Of a DNA stretch of 64,000 nucleotides, positions 9,436 through 19,819 are shown in pieces (within the stretch, counting starts at the first letter, position 1; each line of letters starts with the position of its first letter). The notes under the pieces are model-generated. The model had not been told where the DNA came from, searched no databases, and saw only the letters and a list, made by a program, of their open reading frames with translations. A program made the translations under genes and the position numbers. This stretch comes from Prorocentrum cordatum (Eukaryota; Sar; Dinophyceae; Prorocentrales; Prorocentraceae): contig CAUYUJ010015496.1 of assembly GCA_963575745.1 (NCBI GenBank), positions 168,501 to 232,500 on the forward strand. The letters are read 5' to 3'.

Positions 9436-10120
9436 TCAACCTGCCCAGCGGCGGCGCTTGGGATCCTGATCCAGCGCCGGGCGCCCGCTGGCCAGGTCAC
9501 CGATGCCCAGGGGCGTCGGACCCGCCCCAGCAGTCCTTCCCGAGTAAGAAGGTCTGTCCAGCCAGGTGCCTCCATCATTATCGTCTCTCCTCGCCCTTGC
9601 CGCCCCCCTTCGACTCGTTCGCGTCGTCGCCTTGCGCGGGCGCGGCATTATTCTCGGCGCCCCGCGCCGCGGCGGACATCTGGCCACGGCGACGCTTGCA
9701 GTCAAGAGATTCGCCGATCTTGCCCACGCACGCCTCGCACTCGCCACGGGAGAGGTTCTCTTCCATCGCAGCCTGCCGGAATTTGGGAGGGCGCTTCTCG
9801 CGCGACAAGAGGCGGGGGCCACGGCTGAATGAATAGCACAGCCCAATCTTCTCGGAGCTGACGGTGGAGGCGAAGCTCTCCGATCGGCCCCGGCCCTCGC
9901 CGCCAGCTTTGGTTCGGTCAGCGGGGCGCCCCTCACTCCGGCCGCGTTCTTTCTCTTTCCCCTTTTTCCGCCACCTTCTTCTTCGCACGCATTTTTCTTC
10001 CCGCTGCTCACGCCACCATCCTTGACCAGCATTGACCGGCGCGGCCTGCGCTGGCGCGGCAGGGCCCCCCCCCTGCCTTTCGGGCGCAGGCATCGACGCT
10101 GCGCTCGAGAGCACGGGCAC
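9436..10120 (-). CDS. Basic, cysteine-containing coding island; Stc1-like candidate
   Basis: Overlapping minus-strand frames read KIGLCYSFSRGPRLLSREKR, then PPKFRQAAMEENLSRGECEA and CVGKIGESLDCKRRRG. The spacing of an early Cys, a conserved F near the middle and a late C-x-x-C is like the small zinc-binding Stc1-type domain that recurs in dinoflagellate proteins. The upstream part (GWWREQREEKCVRRRRWRKK) is strongly basic. It could be the nucleocapsid end of the copia-type gag, since it directly precedes the protease on the same strand, or an independent gene. A domain search would separate the two. Confidence 0.35.
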
Positions 10121-10261
10121 TTGCCTGGAGAAACTCGTTGGACAGAATCGGCATCACTAGGCGACGGTCTTTCATGTCGAGATTACGTCCGCCCCTGCTG
10201 GCATTTGCGCACCCCCCACCCGCGCCCCGCGCCCCCCGCAGGAAGGCCACGGGCCTTCAAC

Positions 10262-10425
10262 AGCATCCGCTGCTTCTAGCGGCAAATCTGCCCGCGACCC
10301 TTGTGCCCGCAATCGCTGACCATCGATGGCAAGCACGAGTAAGTCTTCATCCCAGCACTGCACTCGTCGCTGCACTGATCACAGATCACCAGTGCGCATT
10401 TCATGCGAGGACACTTTAGCATATG
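10262..10425 (-). CDS. Cysteine-rich zinc-finger-like exon
   Basis: In the frame covering 10405-10279 the minus strand reads KCPRMKCALVICDQCSDECS, then AGMKTYSCLPSMVSDCGHKG and RGQICR before a TAG. Nine cysteines and a histidine within about 45 residues, several in C-x2/4-C pairs, strongly suggest a metal-binding domain. I do not recognise a named finger. It lies upstream of the basic Stc1-like island on the same strand and may be part of the same transcript. The frame is short, so confidence comes only from the cysteine pattern. Confidence 0.4.
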
Positions 10426-10493
10426 TCAATAGGAATGTGCCAGGATAACGGGGCAAAAGGAGCCATTCAATTCCTCCGTTTCATCAAGAGACC

Positions 10494-10963
10494 TCACCCA
10501 CTCATCATACAAGTGGAATAAATCGCCACCGCCCCCTTGCCCGCACCACGGATCCTAATTTCCATTAGGTCCGCACACGCGCACGCCTGACCACGGCCCT
10601 GACGGATGATCACGCGGACGGCAATGATACGCAGAATCCCACGACATGTCATCACATTCCTGGCGGCTCGCGAGGAGATGTCTAACCTTTCTATTTCACT
10701 CGCAAGGTGACGGAGCTGAGATGAGGATTGTCTGTCTCTAACTATCTTGTTAATCTTTGCCAGGAAGTCCGCATCAATCATTCGGTCGAGCAAGACAGAG
10801 TGACCAGAGTCTTTCCCGGATCGTTTACCTCAACGTTGCTGAGATCGAACGCGCCTGCTACCCAACTGACGGCCCCCTCGCTGCGCGGTGACGCCGATGC
10901 TACAGTCCTGACCGCGTTGCGCTGCCATCGCCTGTAGCCGGCAGCGCCGGGGGTCGCTTCCAA
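10494..10963 (-). CDS. Helical coding islands, possibly gag
   Basis: Two minus-strand frames give VEVNDPGKTLVTLSCSTE (ending 10778) and DADFLAKINKIVRDRQSSSQ, LRHLASEIERLDISSRAARN. The second is predicted helical by heptad-like spacing. Retroelement gag is helical and this lies upstream of the copia-type pol, so a gag remnant is the simplest reading, but I see no decisive motif. Confidence 0.3.
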
Positions 10964-11221
10964 TATTATTTTTCAGTTTTGCCGGCGCCATTCCAACACA
11001 GCGCAGCGGCATGAACCACAGCCACCAATGGAATGGGGACGCCACCGTCGCCGCCGCCTCCGGGCGGGTCGCCGCCAGACGGCCCTCCGCCACGCCAGCG
11101 CCGGCGGTCGGAATCGCCGCCCCCCCCCTCGGGGCGCCAGGCGCTCTTCGTCTTCAAGATAGCAGTCCCCATCGCCCTCATCACCGTCGCCACCATCTCC
11201 ACCACCATCATCTGGAGGACC

Positions 11222-11683
11222 TTAGCCTTGATGCTTTGGCGTCGGTGCCTTCTTCGGGTGAATGCATTCATCCTTCTCGTCTGCACGCTCGAAGATGCTC
11301 GGCAAACTCCCCCGCCCCAGTGGCGCGCATCCCGGGGAAGAGTTCCCGATGCGAGCTCGGACTGGCCCCGGGCTGGGCCTCGTGCCCTTTTGCCCTCGAA
11401 CGCCATGTTCAGCCTTAGTCACTTTTCCCTGGGTCTGTCGCGCCAACGCAACAGCCGCCTCGGTTTCTCCCGCGCGCATTTCTTGTTTCTCGTTTCCCCT
11501 GCGCTCGGCGCGCACCCCGGCACGGCCCTCTTCCCGCTGCATTGCCCCTTCGAGCATATCCCTGGGCCTCTTCTTCTCGGCCCTCGCGGCCCCTTCAAAC
11601 TCAAGCAGACTCTTTGACTCAGCGCTCTCCGCCCGCCCATCCAATCCCGAAGCACACCCGCGGGCGGACACCGGCCGTAGCAA
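11222..11683 (-). CDS. Charged coiled-coil reading frame
   Basis: The frame reads ESAESKSLLEFEGAARAEKK, then RPRDMLEGAMQREEGRAGVR, AERRGNEKQEMRAGETEAAV and ALARQTQGKVTKAEHGV. Alternating charge and Ala/Leu spacing indicate a long alpha helix or coiled coil. The segment could belong with the coiled-coil frame at 11949-12752, although the registers differ by one base. GC-rich DNA can fake such composition, but the Glu/Lys/Met content is higher than in surrounding shadows. Confidence 0.35.
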   Translation of the reverse strand: MLRPVSARGCASGLDGRAESAESKSLLEFEGAARAEKKRPRDMLEGAMQREEGRAGVRAERRGNEKQEMRAGETEAAVALARQTQGKVTKAEHGVRGQKGTRPSPGPVRARIGNSSPGCAPLGRGSLPSIFERADEKDECIHPKKAPTPKHQG

Positions 11684-11948
11684 TCAGTCGAGAGGGCCAG
11701 CCCCTGGCACAGAGGCAGCAGCATTATGTTCCTCGAGCTTCTTTCTCGCCCCACGTTCCCCACTTTCTTATCCTCGGAGTACTTTCTCCGCTGCACCGTC
11801 TCTGGGCGTCGCCGCTTTGCCGCGGCAGCGAACGCGCATCTCGCCATCTGGGATAGAGCGATCACCCCACACGCCACGGTTGCACGCGGCGCAGTCGCGA
11901 GAAGCAGCCGCAGGGCATAAGAAGCACCGCAGCGCGCCCGCTTAAGGG

Positions 11949-12752
11949 CTACGCGCTGCGCTGCTCTGCGACGCGGGTCTTCCGACCGCGGGCGGAGCCG
12001 GCGGCGGGGGGGCCTGCGCGGCAATTGCATGTGGATCCACTGTTGACCCAGCCCCCGATGACGCTGCTGAGGGCACTCCAACCGGGTTCCACTGCATTCG
12101 ATGATCGTTCAAATTGCATCACACAGCTTGTCCCGTTCGGCTTCCCAGCCCCTCGTCGCCCAGGCAGCCCTCCGCTCTGCCTCGCAAACGCTTGCAATGA
12201 CCTTCTCTTTAGCGTGCGCCTCGACAAGTTGCATCTCTTCCCGAGCGCGTTATACTTCGGCCGCAGAAGGAGCATGGCCCTCACTGGCACAAGGCGATCC
12301 GCCTCGGACTGCTTGACAACAGCGGCCGCCTCAGCGGCTAAACGCGCGTTCCGATCCTCTGCTGCTCGCACCTCCAAGGCCAAATGCGACCTAGTCGCGC
12401 GCGGAGCTTCGCCGGCCCCCCAGACAACGCGCCTGGCTTCCTCGGCAAGGCGCTTCTCCTGAAAATGCGCATGGCGTTCAGATGCAACTTTTGCCTCCAC
12501 CCCGTCGGCGAGCCCCCTCATCTCCGCCGTCGTCGACAAGGCCTGCTCGGCAGCCACCGCCTGATGGCGTTCCTCAAGAAATCGCTCGGCACTCGCCATA
12601 GGTTCAGGGTCTCGCTCCAGCTGAAGAGCAGCGGCAGCTTTCTGCTGCAACTCCGACTGTCGCAGCTGCTCGCGCATCTGAGCAACGCATCGCCCCCTGG
12701 CCCACATGATCCCAAACCTTTTCTGCCCCTCAATTTCTCGCAACTCGTTCAC
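11949..12752 (-). CDS. Coiled-coil protein
   Basis: This is the best coding frame between 9 and 14 kb: MNELREIEGQKRFGIMWARG, then QMREQLRQSELQQKAAAALQ, ERFLEERHQAVAAEQALSTT, EKRLAEEARRVVWGAGEAPR and RNARLAAEAAAVVKQSEADR. This is a continuous coiled coil of roughly 170 residues. Past about 12280 a second frame carries on the helix (REEMQLVEAHAKEKVIASVC, EAERRAAWATRGWEAERDKL), so one frameshift is present. Coiled coils open many retroelement gag proteins, and the downstream order (coiled coil, Cys-rich islands, copia-type pol) fits that. A host structural protein is the alternative. Confidence 0.5.
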   Translation of the reverse strand: MNELREIEGQKRFGIMWARGRCVAQMREQLRQSELQQKAAAALQLERDPEPMASAERFLEERHQAVAAEQALSTTAEMRGLADGVEAKVASERHAHFQEKRLAEEARRVVWGAGEAPRATRSHLALEVRAAEDRNARLAAEAAAVVKQSEADRLVPVRAMLLLRPKYNALGKRCNLSRRTLKRRSLQAFARQSGGLPGRRGAGKPNGTSCVMQFERSSNAVEPGWSALSSVIGGWVNSGSTCNCRAGPPAAGSARGRKTRVAEQRSA

Positions 12753-13600
12753 ACGCTAACCTGCACAGTCATGCGACGCAGGGGCGCCGCAAGTCGGACG
12801 TGAGAAAATCGGGTTGCAGAGACTACAAATATCCGAGCATTCATGACAGACAGGCCTCTTGCACTGCCCCGACGAACCAGGGCACCGAACCAGGACTCAG
12901 GATTCGCGGTGCATCGCGGCCCGAAGGGAGCACCGTTTGCATTGATGCGCACGCTGAATGCACTCGACCGACCCAATAGGTTGGATAAGTCGGACGCTTC
13001 CGAACGCGGCCTCGGGGCCCTGGGCCCGCCCCTCTCGGCGCTCTTCTCGCGGGGAGCGCGGGTCCGCGGGCCTGGCGCCTCGGACATCATGATCGATGGT
13101 CGACGGCCAGTCTGGGCAGGATGCGGAAGAGACCCAGGCGCAGAGAGCCACTGGGCCCACCCACCCCACCCGTGGAGCGGACACGGGGCCGCCCTCGGGA
13201 ATGCCGTCGGATCTCATCCGCTTCTCGAGCGGTGATACAACAGAAAGGCGAACCGTCTCGCGCCTTCGCTTGCTGGTTGCCTTGACCGGACTGCCCGCGG
13301 GCTGATCCTCCACGATTTCCCCCAGGCCCCGTTCCAACGAATCATCAGACGGAAGCGCAACCTCATGGCCATAGGCGAGGGCACCTGTGCGGGAGGCCGA
13401 TCGTCGTCCAACGGAACAGGGGATCTGCTGCCATAGGCCTCGTCACCTCCTTCCTGCGACAGGCGAGCGTCACTGTATGCAATCGGGCTCGGCGTTTCTC
13501 GGCGTTGATATGCGGGAGAAGTTCTCTTCCTAAAGGTCCATTGGAACTCCAGGTTGACCTGCGATTGGTAACGGCGTCTGCTCGCCGCCCTCATACCAAT
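12753..13600 (-). other. Weak coding islands upstream of the coiled-coil frame
   Basis: Open minus-strand frames (13337-12897 and 13090-12749) include SVECIQRAHQCKRCSLRAAM, a C-x(8)-C-x2-C pattern near 12920-12960, and a Glu/Arg-rich stretch before it. They may be the N-terminal end of the coiled-coil protein. Splice sites and start cannot be decided from sequence alone. Confidence 0.3.
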
Positions 13601-14430
13601 CGAACGCCTCGTCGCCCTTGGCCTTCGGAATGTCCGGGCGACGCTCGCCGTCGTAGGAGATGTCCCACCAAATATTAAAATGAGGACGTTGGCTTAGTTA
13701 TTCGACATCGTCGGTTGAATACGCTACAAGAACACTCACACGTAATCCGTGGCGTTGGACTTCCTTCCTTCACTGAATCTAGAAACATAGCTTCCTTCTC
13801 TAATGGCACCACTTTCATCGATGATAGAACTCTCGGCTGCTAACCAGTGCTTTGCCAGTTATCCGTCAGAATGTGGGCCTTCGCAGCCCGATTGAACGGC
13901 AAAGGGTGTGTTTGTTCTTCACGGTGATATCCCGCTTGTAGTAGTTGCATGTTCGGGTCTGCGCGGTGTATCGGTGACGTTTTGATTGTAATCATGGCGA
14001 GATGTGACGTTGCGCCGTTAAGCGATGGCTGTAATCAAGGTACCAGGGGAGAGGGCCGGCCGGCCAGCCGGCGCGGAGCGGGCGGGCTCTCCCTTTTCCG
14101 ATGACCACAGCCAGAACAGCTGCGACAAAGTGATGCTAATGTCGTTGAGGCATGGCAGGGGTGTGACTAAATCAACGTATGGAACAACAGAAACACACTT
14201 GCTCGACGACAGAAAGACCAAGCACATTGCTTCGAGGAGGAAAGAAGGAGGGAAGGTCTCGACATTCTTCCGCACCGACCTCGCAGTAAGCACCACTAGT
14301 GCCTACGTACATATGGTGGAAAACACAACCATGAGAAGCTTGGACCAGCCCTTCACAACCCCTTCCCCAAACTCGCTCAGCAGCTTGCACAATCTCCGTT
14401 TGCACAATCTGTGCGGGTTTTCTCTGCCAT
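13600..14430. other. No gene seen; lower-GC spacer
   Basis: About 830 bases of less GC-rich, mixed sequence without repeats I can recognise. The plus-strand open frame at 14025-14432 has no domain and looks like chance. This is one of the few stretches here with near-neutral composition. Confidence 0.4.
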
Positions 14431-14980
14431 GACATGTTTTGTCCTCCTCCTTCTCCTCCTCCCAGTCTCAGTCCTCCTCTTCCCCCCCCTCTTCCTCCTC
14501 CTCCTCCTGTCGGGCTTTCGCCAAGGCTGGACGGGGATCTGCTAATGAATCCAGATTGCGCCCTGGAGGGTTTTGGAAGCCAAATTCGGGCGAATTCCAA
14601 AGGGGAGATACAGGGAAGGGAGGAGAAAGGAAGAGGGATGCTGGAAGAGGAAAAAAGGCGGGAGGTGGCGGGAGGGTGGCGTGGAGGTGGAAAGGATTGG
14701 AGGACGCCAACTGCCCACCTAGAATACATCGACCATGGCCAGAAATCGTAGAACATGCACCGATTCTGGGCCGAGCTCGAGATAGGCTTTGCCATGATCG
14801 GAGCACGGAATCAAGCGGATCGTTCGGCGTCTCCCAATGGAGGATAGAAAATAGAGGAAGGAGGAGGGAGAAGGGAAGCGGTCGGAGGGAGGGTTTCGAT
14901 TCCAGGGTAAGCGTGGCATAGCATGGCTCGACGGAGGATGGATGGGGAAAATGAGAAACGGCCATAGCGAGCATCCTCAT
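14431..14980. repeat. Pyrimidine tract followed by purine-rich DNA
   Basis: Plus-strand CTCCTC/TCCTCC runs (about 14440-14513) are followed by A/G-rich DNA (14590-14700 and 14840-14900). These are strand-asymmetric microsatellite-derived tracts. Long frames through them are low-complexity artefacts. Confidence 0.7.
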
Positions 14981-14986
14981 CCTGCA

Positions 14987-15250
14987 GCGATAGCCACATC
15001 TTTAAGAAAACCGCCTCCATCCTGGTAGCTGCGGTAAGCTTGTGTTAGCTTGAAAAACTGATGCGTGCGCGCAGCGGTGAGAGCCCCAGTTTGATGAGAC
15101 GCGGCGGCGCTAAGGCGATTGCCCCCTTTTGAAAACGAAGCACCCTCCACCATGTAGCTCCTGTGAGCTCTTGGAACGCATGGGAATGGCGTCAAGGAGA
15201 GAGTCCCCCTTTTGAAAAGGACCACCTCCGTCCGTTCAACTGTTGCACAG
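14987..15250 (+). repeat. Three diverged copies of an 85-125-bp tandem repeat
   Basis: Copies start near 14995 (TTTAAGAAAACCGCCTCCAT), 15121 (CCCCCTTTTGAAAACGAAGC) and 15205 (CCCCCTTTTGAAAAGGACCA). Each is followed by CACCTCC-like sequence, a TGTAGCTCCTGTGAGCT-like palindromic core and a CTTG or CTGAG word. Unit length varies. Confidence 0.55.
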
Positions 15251-15296
15251 CTGAGACCTCCAATATTAGAAATGGCAAAGAAGTCTCAGACGAAAC

Positions 15297-15360
15297 GCCT
15301 GGACCGCCATACCGACGCGTCCAGGGATGCCTGGACCGCCTTACTGAAGCATCCGGGGAT
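15297..15360 (+). repeat. 32-bp direct tandem duplication
   Basis: GCCTGGACCGCC begins both 15297-15328 and 15329-15360. The two copies share the first 12 bases, a central divergent part and a GGGGAT/AGGGAT end. Confidence 0.7.
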
Positions 15361-15379
15361 GTGGCAGAGAGGAGTGATC

Positions 15380-15845
15380 TATGAAGAAAGAGGATGGAGG
15401 GAGGGAAGGAGGCAGGAGAAGAAGGGAGGCATAATCAGGGAGCCAGGGGGGAGAGGAGGAGGCGGTAGGAGGAGGAGGAGGGAGGAGGGAGGAGGGAGGA
15501 AGGAGGAGGGAGGACGGAGGAGGGAGGGATGGACGATGACGAGGAGGCAGTGGATGAACAGGGAGGGAGGGGGCAGGCCAGCGCGGCGGCATTGGACGCC
15601 ACGGCCGCGGAGAGGACGGCGAGCAGCGGCGTCCTGGGCAGCGCCCTGGCACGGGGCGCCAGGGGCGGAAGGCCCCGGGGGAGGAGGGAGGAGGGAGGAC
15701 GGGAGGAGGGAGGATGGAAGAGGAGGAGGGAAGAGGGAGGAGGGAGGAGACAGGAGGCGGGGGGAAGAGGAGGATGAGGGAGGAGGGAGGAGGGAGGAGC
15801 AGGAGGAGCAGGAGGATAAGGGAGGAGGAACCAGGACAGGACAGG
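15380..15845 (+). repeat. Purine tract (GGAGGA / GGAGGGA)
   Basis: The plus strand is almost pure purine for most of 465 bases, with a GC-rich island at 15570-15680 in the middle. It ends in four AGGACAGGACA-type pentamers (15833-15856). Such mirror-symmetric homopurine DNA can form triplex structures. Any reading frame through it is low complexity. Confidence 0.75.
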
Positions 15846-15979
15846 ACAAGACAGGACTACGTCGGGCCACGGGTCAAAGCAACGCTCGACGCCTACACAC
15901 ATTGAACACATATGATACGTACGACCTGCAGTGCGGAGTCAAGGAGCACAGGGAGGTCGGAGCAGGTTCGAGGTCCTAG

Positions 15980-17450
15980 GATCGAGGGTTGCCTCACTGC
16001 GGGCCTTGTTGAGGCCTCTCGTCGCCCTGGCTAGATCCGCCTCGAAGTTCTCCAGAACGCATCCTGGACCTGCCCGGGGGTAGACGTTCGGCCTCTGGAC
16101 CCAAAGCCCCTCGCGTCGTGAAGAAAGCACGACGCGAGGATCGAGGTTGAACGGCTCGAGGGGCGCTTGTGGGCCTCCAGGACTTCCTTGTCGCCGCGGA
16201 TGGACAAGTTTCGGCCCCTGTGGGCCCTTGCAGGGCCCCAGGACCGTGACAATAGAAAACGGCTCGATATGAAAAGCCAGTTCCCGAGAAGGGGTCGAGA
16301 CCTCCGGAGGCCCACGCTGCGACAAAAAAAAACGTTGCATTGGGGGTAGAGGTTCTGCTCTAGAGGAGGTTCGGAGGGCGATGATGGAGAGAGGAGCGGG
16401 TGGGATGGGGAGGGGTAACGGATTTGATGGGGCACGATGGGGGGACTGGCTCAGGGGGGGGAGGGGAAACATCGAGCTTGAGTCGGCGATTTATAAGCGA
16501 CAGAGGCCTTGCATCTAACGGCAATGTATCGCCGCAGGCGTAGCTAACGCATTTGCCAACGTCAATTTGATTGCCTTTTCTCTCGTCTTGGCACGGTCGA
16601 CGAAGAGTTCCTGATGTCCCACTCTGTCCCGTGCCGCGTAAGCGTGAATACTCATGAAAGGGAGTACTGCATTCTGCTTCCAATAGCCGCAATTGTTCGG
16701 CGGATGCAAATGATGCCCTCCTGCTGATGATATGGACCTCTAACCCGGTCAAGGTCATCGGTTTCTGGGTCCTGTGCATTGCCCACTCCGTGTCCCGATG
16801 GAGGCTCCGCTCAGCTGAAGTGCGCGCGCGCTGACACCCAGCCTACGGGCAAGATGGCCAGCTGAGCACCAGCTAGTGCCTGAATGAATGGCGCTGGCTG
16901 CGATGGCGCGTGTTCCTCCTTGGATGGCTGCACCCCGGGTCTTGGGAACGCGAGACTGGCGGCGCGGAAGCCGTCGGTCTCCAGGTCGAGGAGTACCGTT
17001 TTGGTCGTCGACCTCCCTGCGGCGGAAAGCACAATGAGCACCTGCGGGCGGAGGGCCCCTTGGCCGTGCCGCACTGCGTGCGGCGCACGGTAGCCGAGGT
17101 GGTAGGCAAAGCTGCGGAACCTGCCGCGACGTGCCACGACGGTGCTGGCGTTGCGCTGTGATGGTTGCGCAGGATGTCCGACGCCGATGTAGGCCTGCGG
17201 AGAACGCGGGCGGCGGCCCGACGGGGCCTGGCCGGGCGATGCCAGGCGGGCTCGGACCCTCGAGAACGCGACGTGAGTCGTTGCCCTGCTGGGCGCGTGC
17301 GCCTCAGGACGAGGCTGCAGGGGTGGATCGCAACCTCTGACCGCACGGCTGCGCCCGCTGCTGCTCGATGGCGGCGGGCTGACGCGTCTGGCCGCCGTCC
17401 CGACGGAGGCTCGCCGCCACCTGGTAGCGGCACCCAAAGCCTCGAGCTGG
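15980..17450. other. No supported gene
   Basis: GC-rich sequence without clear genes. At 16515-16709 a minus-strand frame (YWKQNAVLPFMSIHAYAARD and RAKTREKAIKLTLANALATP) is mildly protein-like and could be an exon or element fragment. 16300-16313 holds an imperfect GACCTCCGGAGGCC palindrome that recurs elsewhere. The rest appears intergenic. Confidence 0.35.
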
Positions 17451-17454
17451 GATG

Positions 17455-17700
17455 GCGGCTGAGAAAGAGGGGGAAGGAGGGAGGAGAAGGATGAGGGGAG
17501 GGAGAAGGGAGGAGCGGGAGGAGAGCCGAGGGGAAGGAGGACGGAGGATGGGGCGCAGACCGCAATGCCACCAGCAGAAGGCAGGCCCCGAGGTGGTGGC
17601 CCAGCTCAGAAGCTACAGAGAGGGATCCAGGAGGGAAGGGGATCCAGGAGTGGAATCCTTCTTGATCTCCCTCCTCCCAGATCCTTCCCCTCCCAAATGC
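17455..17700 (+). repeat. Purine-rich tract
   Basis: GAGGGGGAAGGAGGGAGGAG-type purine DNA at 17460-17550, followed by an imperfect GGATCCAGGAG direct repeat (17622-17655). Confidence 0.6.
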
Positions 17701-18004
17701 CCCCGGGCGAAGAAGGCAGGGCGAGGACGACCGCCATCGAGAACGACCCCAAGCGAAGACGACCTGCCCCCCTGGAGAAGTGTCGGCGAAAGGACCCAAG
17801 CATGTTATGGATCAATGTGCTCCAACCCGTGGGTCCCATGAGGTCCCGACCCCTTCCCCAGAGAGGCCGTGCGTCCCAGATCCACGACTGATGGCCCAGG
17901 GGCCCGAGTGCGGCCGACTGGGGGCACAGGAGCCAGGGAGAAACGCCAGGACTGAACAGAATCCTTCCGCCCAGGGGACTGGCGAGGCGGGATCCAGCAG
18001 GAGA

Positions 18005-18170
18005 GGGATCTAAGCGGGTCGTCGTCGGCGTCGGTCGTCGGTCCTCGGTCATCGTCGGTCGTCGTCCATCGACGTCTGTCGTCGCTCGTCGACGTCGGTC
18101 GTCGGTCGTCGGCCGTCGGCCGTCGTCATCGTCGTCGTCCTCGTCGACGTCGTCGTCGCCGTCGTCGGGA
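18005..18170 (+). repeat. Degenerate GTC/GTCG microsatellite
   Basis: Repeats of GTCGTCG, TCGGTCGTCG and CATCGTCG. The same vocabulary returns at 18415-18455 and in the pure array at 19018-19310, so these are probably one microsatellite family at different stages of decay. Confidence 0.7.
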
Positions 18171-18191
18171 TCCCAGGCGGGCGGCAACGAC

Positions 18192-18910
18192 AGCCCCGCC
18201 TGGCGCCGTGCAGCGCCTCCTCTCGGGCGTTACCAGAGGTGTCCCTGGCCCAAGGTGCCCTCCAGGAGTTCCAGGGAGGCCACACGGCCGCCAGAGCACC
18301 CCTCTCGAGACCGCGGGGGCCCCAGGGAGGTTCGAAAGTTATGTGAAGAGCTGGGGGCACCCTGGGCCAGGGACACTCTTGGCGACCCCCGAACCTCGGT
18401 GCCGACCCATGACCTCGTCGGTCGTGGTCGGTCGTCGATCGTCGGCCGTCGGTCAACCATACCCACCGCCAAGGGGATCAGGGCCCCCAAAGATCGATCC
18501 CCCAGCCTGGGGGACCAAAACGATGATGATACTGCTGGTCCCCGGACCTCTACTGGGGTGTCTTCAGACCAGGGTGTCGAGGCGAATCAAGCCGTGGCGA
18601 CGAATAACTGGCAACGGTATCGGTACGGCAGCTTCGTGTCGTGACGACCCGGATTCAGTTTCTGACACCGCGTGGATCGTTCAACCCTTGAACGATCGGT
18701 TGTCTTTTGTCGATTAGGGGAAACTGGCGCGCTCAACCTTGAACACACGCGGCGGGGTCGCAGCCGCGTCGACACGACACGAACCTGCCTTATTGGTGTT
18801 TGTGGACAGTATCCGCAAGCAGGCGGCGCTCGTCAGCGCCTGGCGCCGTGCAGCGCCACCTCGGTGCCGACCCATGACAGCGCGAGCGTGTTCGCCAGCT
18901 CGGCGAGCAT
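18192..18910 (+). repeat. Short words repeated 470-640 bases apart
   Basis: GCCTGGCGCCGTGCAGCGCC occurs at 18197-18216 and again at about 18838-18857. CTCGGTGCCGACCCATGAC occurs at about 18396 and 18860. In the second location the two words are adjacent, in the first they are separated by about 180 bases. This suggests a duplicated spacer with a deletion or insertion between copies. Confidence 0.6.
18675..18697. repeat. Perfect 10-bp hairpin
   Basis: GATCGTTCAA at 18675-18684 and its exact complement TTGAACGATC at 18688-18697, with a CCC loop. A strong small stem-loop in otherwise unassigned DNA. Function unknown. Confidence 0.7.
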
Positions 18911-19014
18911 CCGCCGACGCGTGGCCGCGGGCCGCCGCCCAGGCGGGCAGAGCCAGGCGCTCTCGTCGTCGTTAGTCGCCGAACGTGTCGTCATCATCGT
19001 CGTCGTCCGTCGTC

Positions 19015-19310
<296 letters not shown>

Positions 19311-19440
19311 GAATCGCGGTTCAAAGTGTCTCGCCCTCCCTGCGCATCCAGGGGCGTCGTCCTCGATAGGGAGAGGTAATTAGGGAAAGGGAGGGGGGGA
19401 GAGGATGGAAAGAGCGTCTTCTGACGCAGCTGGGAGAAAG

Positions 19441-19625
19441 TGGGGGGGGTGTTCAAACCCACCCACCCACCCCTCCGAAAGTGGAGGGGGGGAGGTTCGA
19501 ACCCATCCCCACCCGCCCCATGGGGATTCCGGAAAGTAGAAGGGGGGGGGTTCGAACCCCCGCCCTCCCTCCCCGGGAAGGTGACAGGACGGGAGGGGGT
19601 CAAACCCAATCCCCCCTACCCCTCA
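19441..19625 (+). repeat. Tandem GC hairpin repeat with GGTTCGAACC cores
   Basis: Four units of about 45-55 bp. Each has a G-run, a core (GTTCAAACCC; GGTTCGAACCC at 19494-19504; GGTTCGAACCC at 19549-19559; GGTCAAACCC), a C-run and an AAAGT or AAGGT junction. Each unit is nearly self-complementary. The core is a palindrome that also matches the Pol III B-box consensus, but no tRNA fold surrounds it. A diverged relative lies at 38185-38530. Confidence 0.7.
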
Positions 19626-19636
19626 AACCGACGGAG

Positions 19637-19716
19637 CAACCATCGGGACAACCATCGGGAAAGCCGTTAGGACCATCAGCGGGACAACCATCGGAACGGC
19701 TATCGGGACAACCACC
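19637..19716 (+). repeat. 12-bp minisatellite (CAACCATCGGGA)
   Basis: About six units, the first two identical, the others with one to four changes. In one plus-strand frame it would encode Q-P-S-G tetrapeptides, but no gene context supports translation. Confidence 0.75.
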
Positions 19717-19819
19717 AGGCAAACACCGATCACTTCTCTAGTGGTCTCACTGTCCACCTATCGATCCATTTCATGAAGTCGATCGGCACTGACGTCGCCG
19801 AGCGCATTCATGAAATCGT

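Noticed and set aside
14025-14432. 135-codon plus-strand frame
   Set aside because: No motif, no supporting context and no repeat-independent coding signal.
15212-15979. 255-codon Arg/Glu/Gly frame
   Set aside because: It runs through a GGA purine tract. Low complexity only.
19494-19559. tRNA genes suggested by GGTTCGAACCC
   Set aside because: No acceptor stem, anticodon loop or A-box around either core. The cores sit in tandem G/C-run hairpins.
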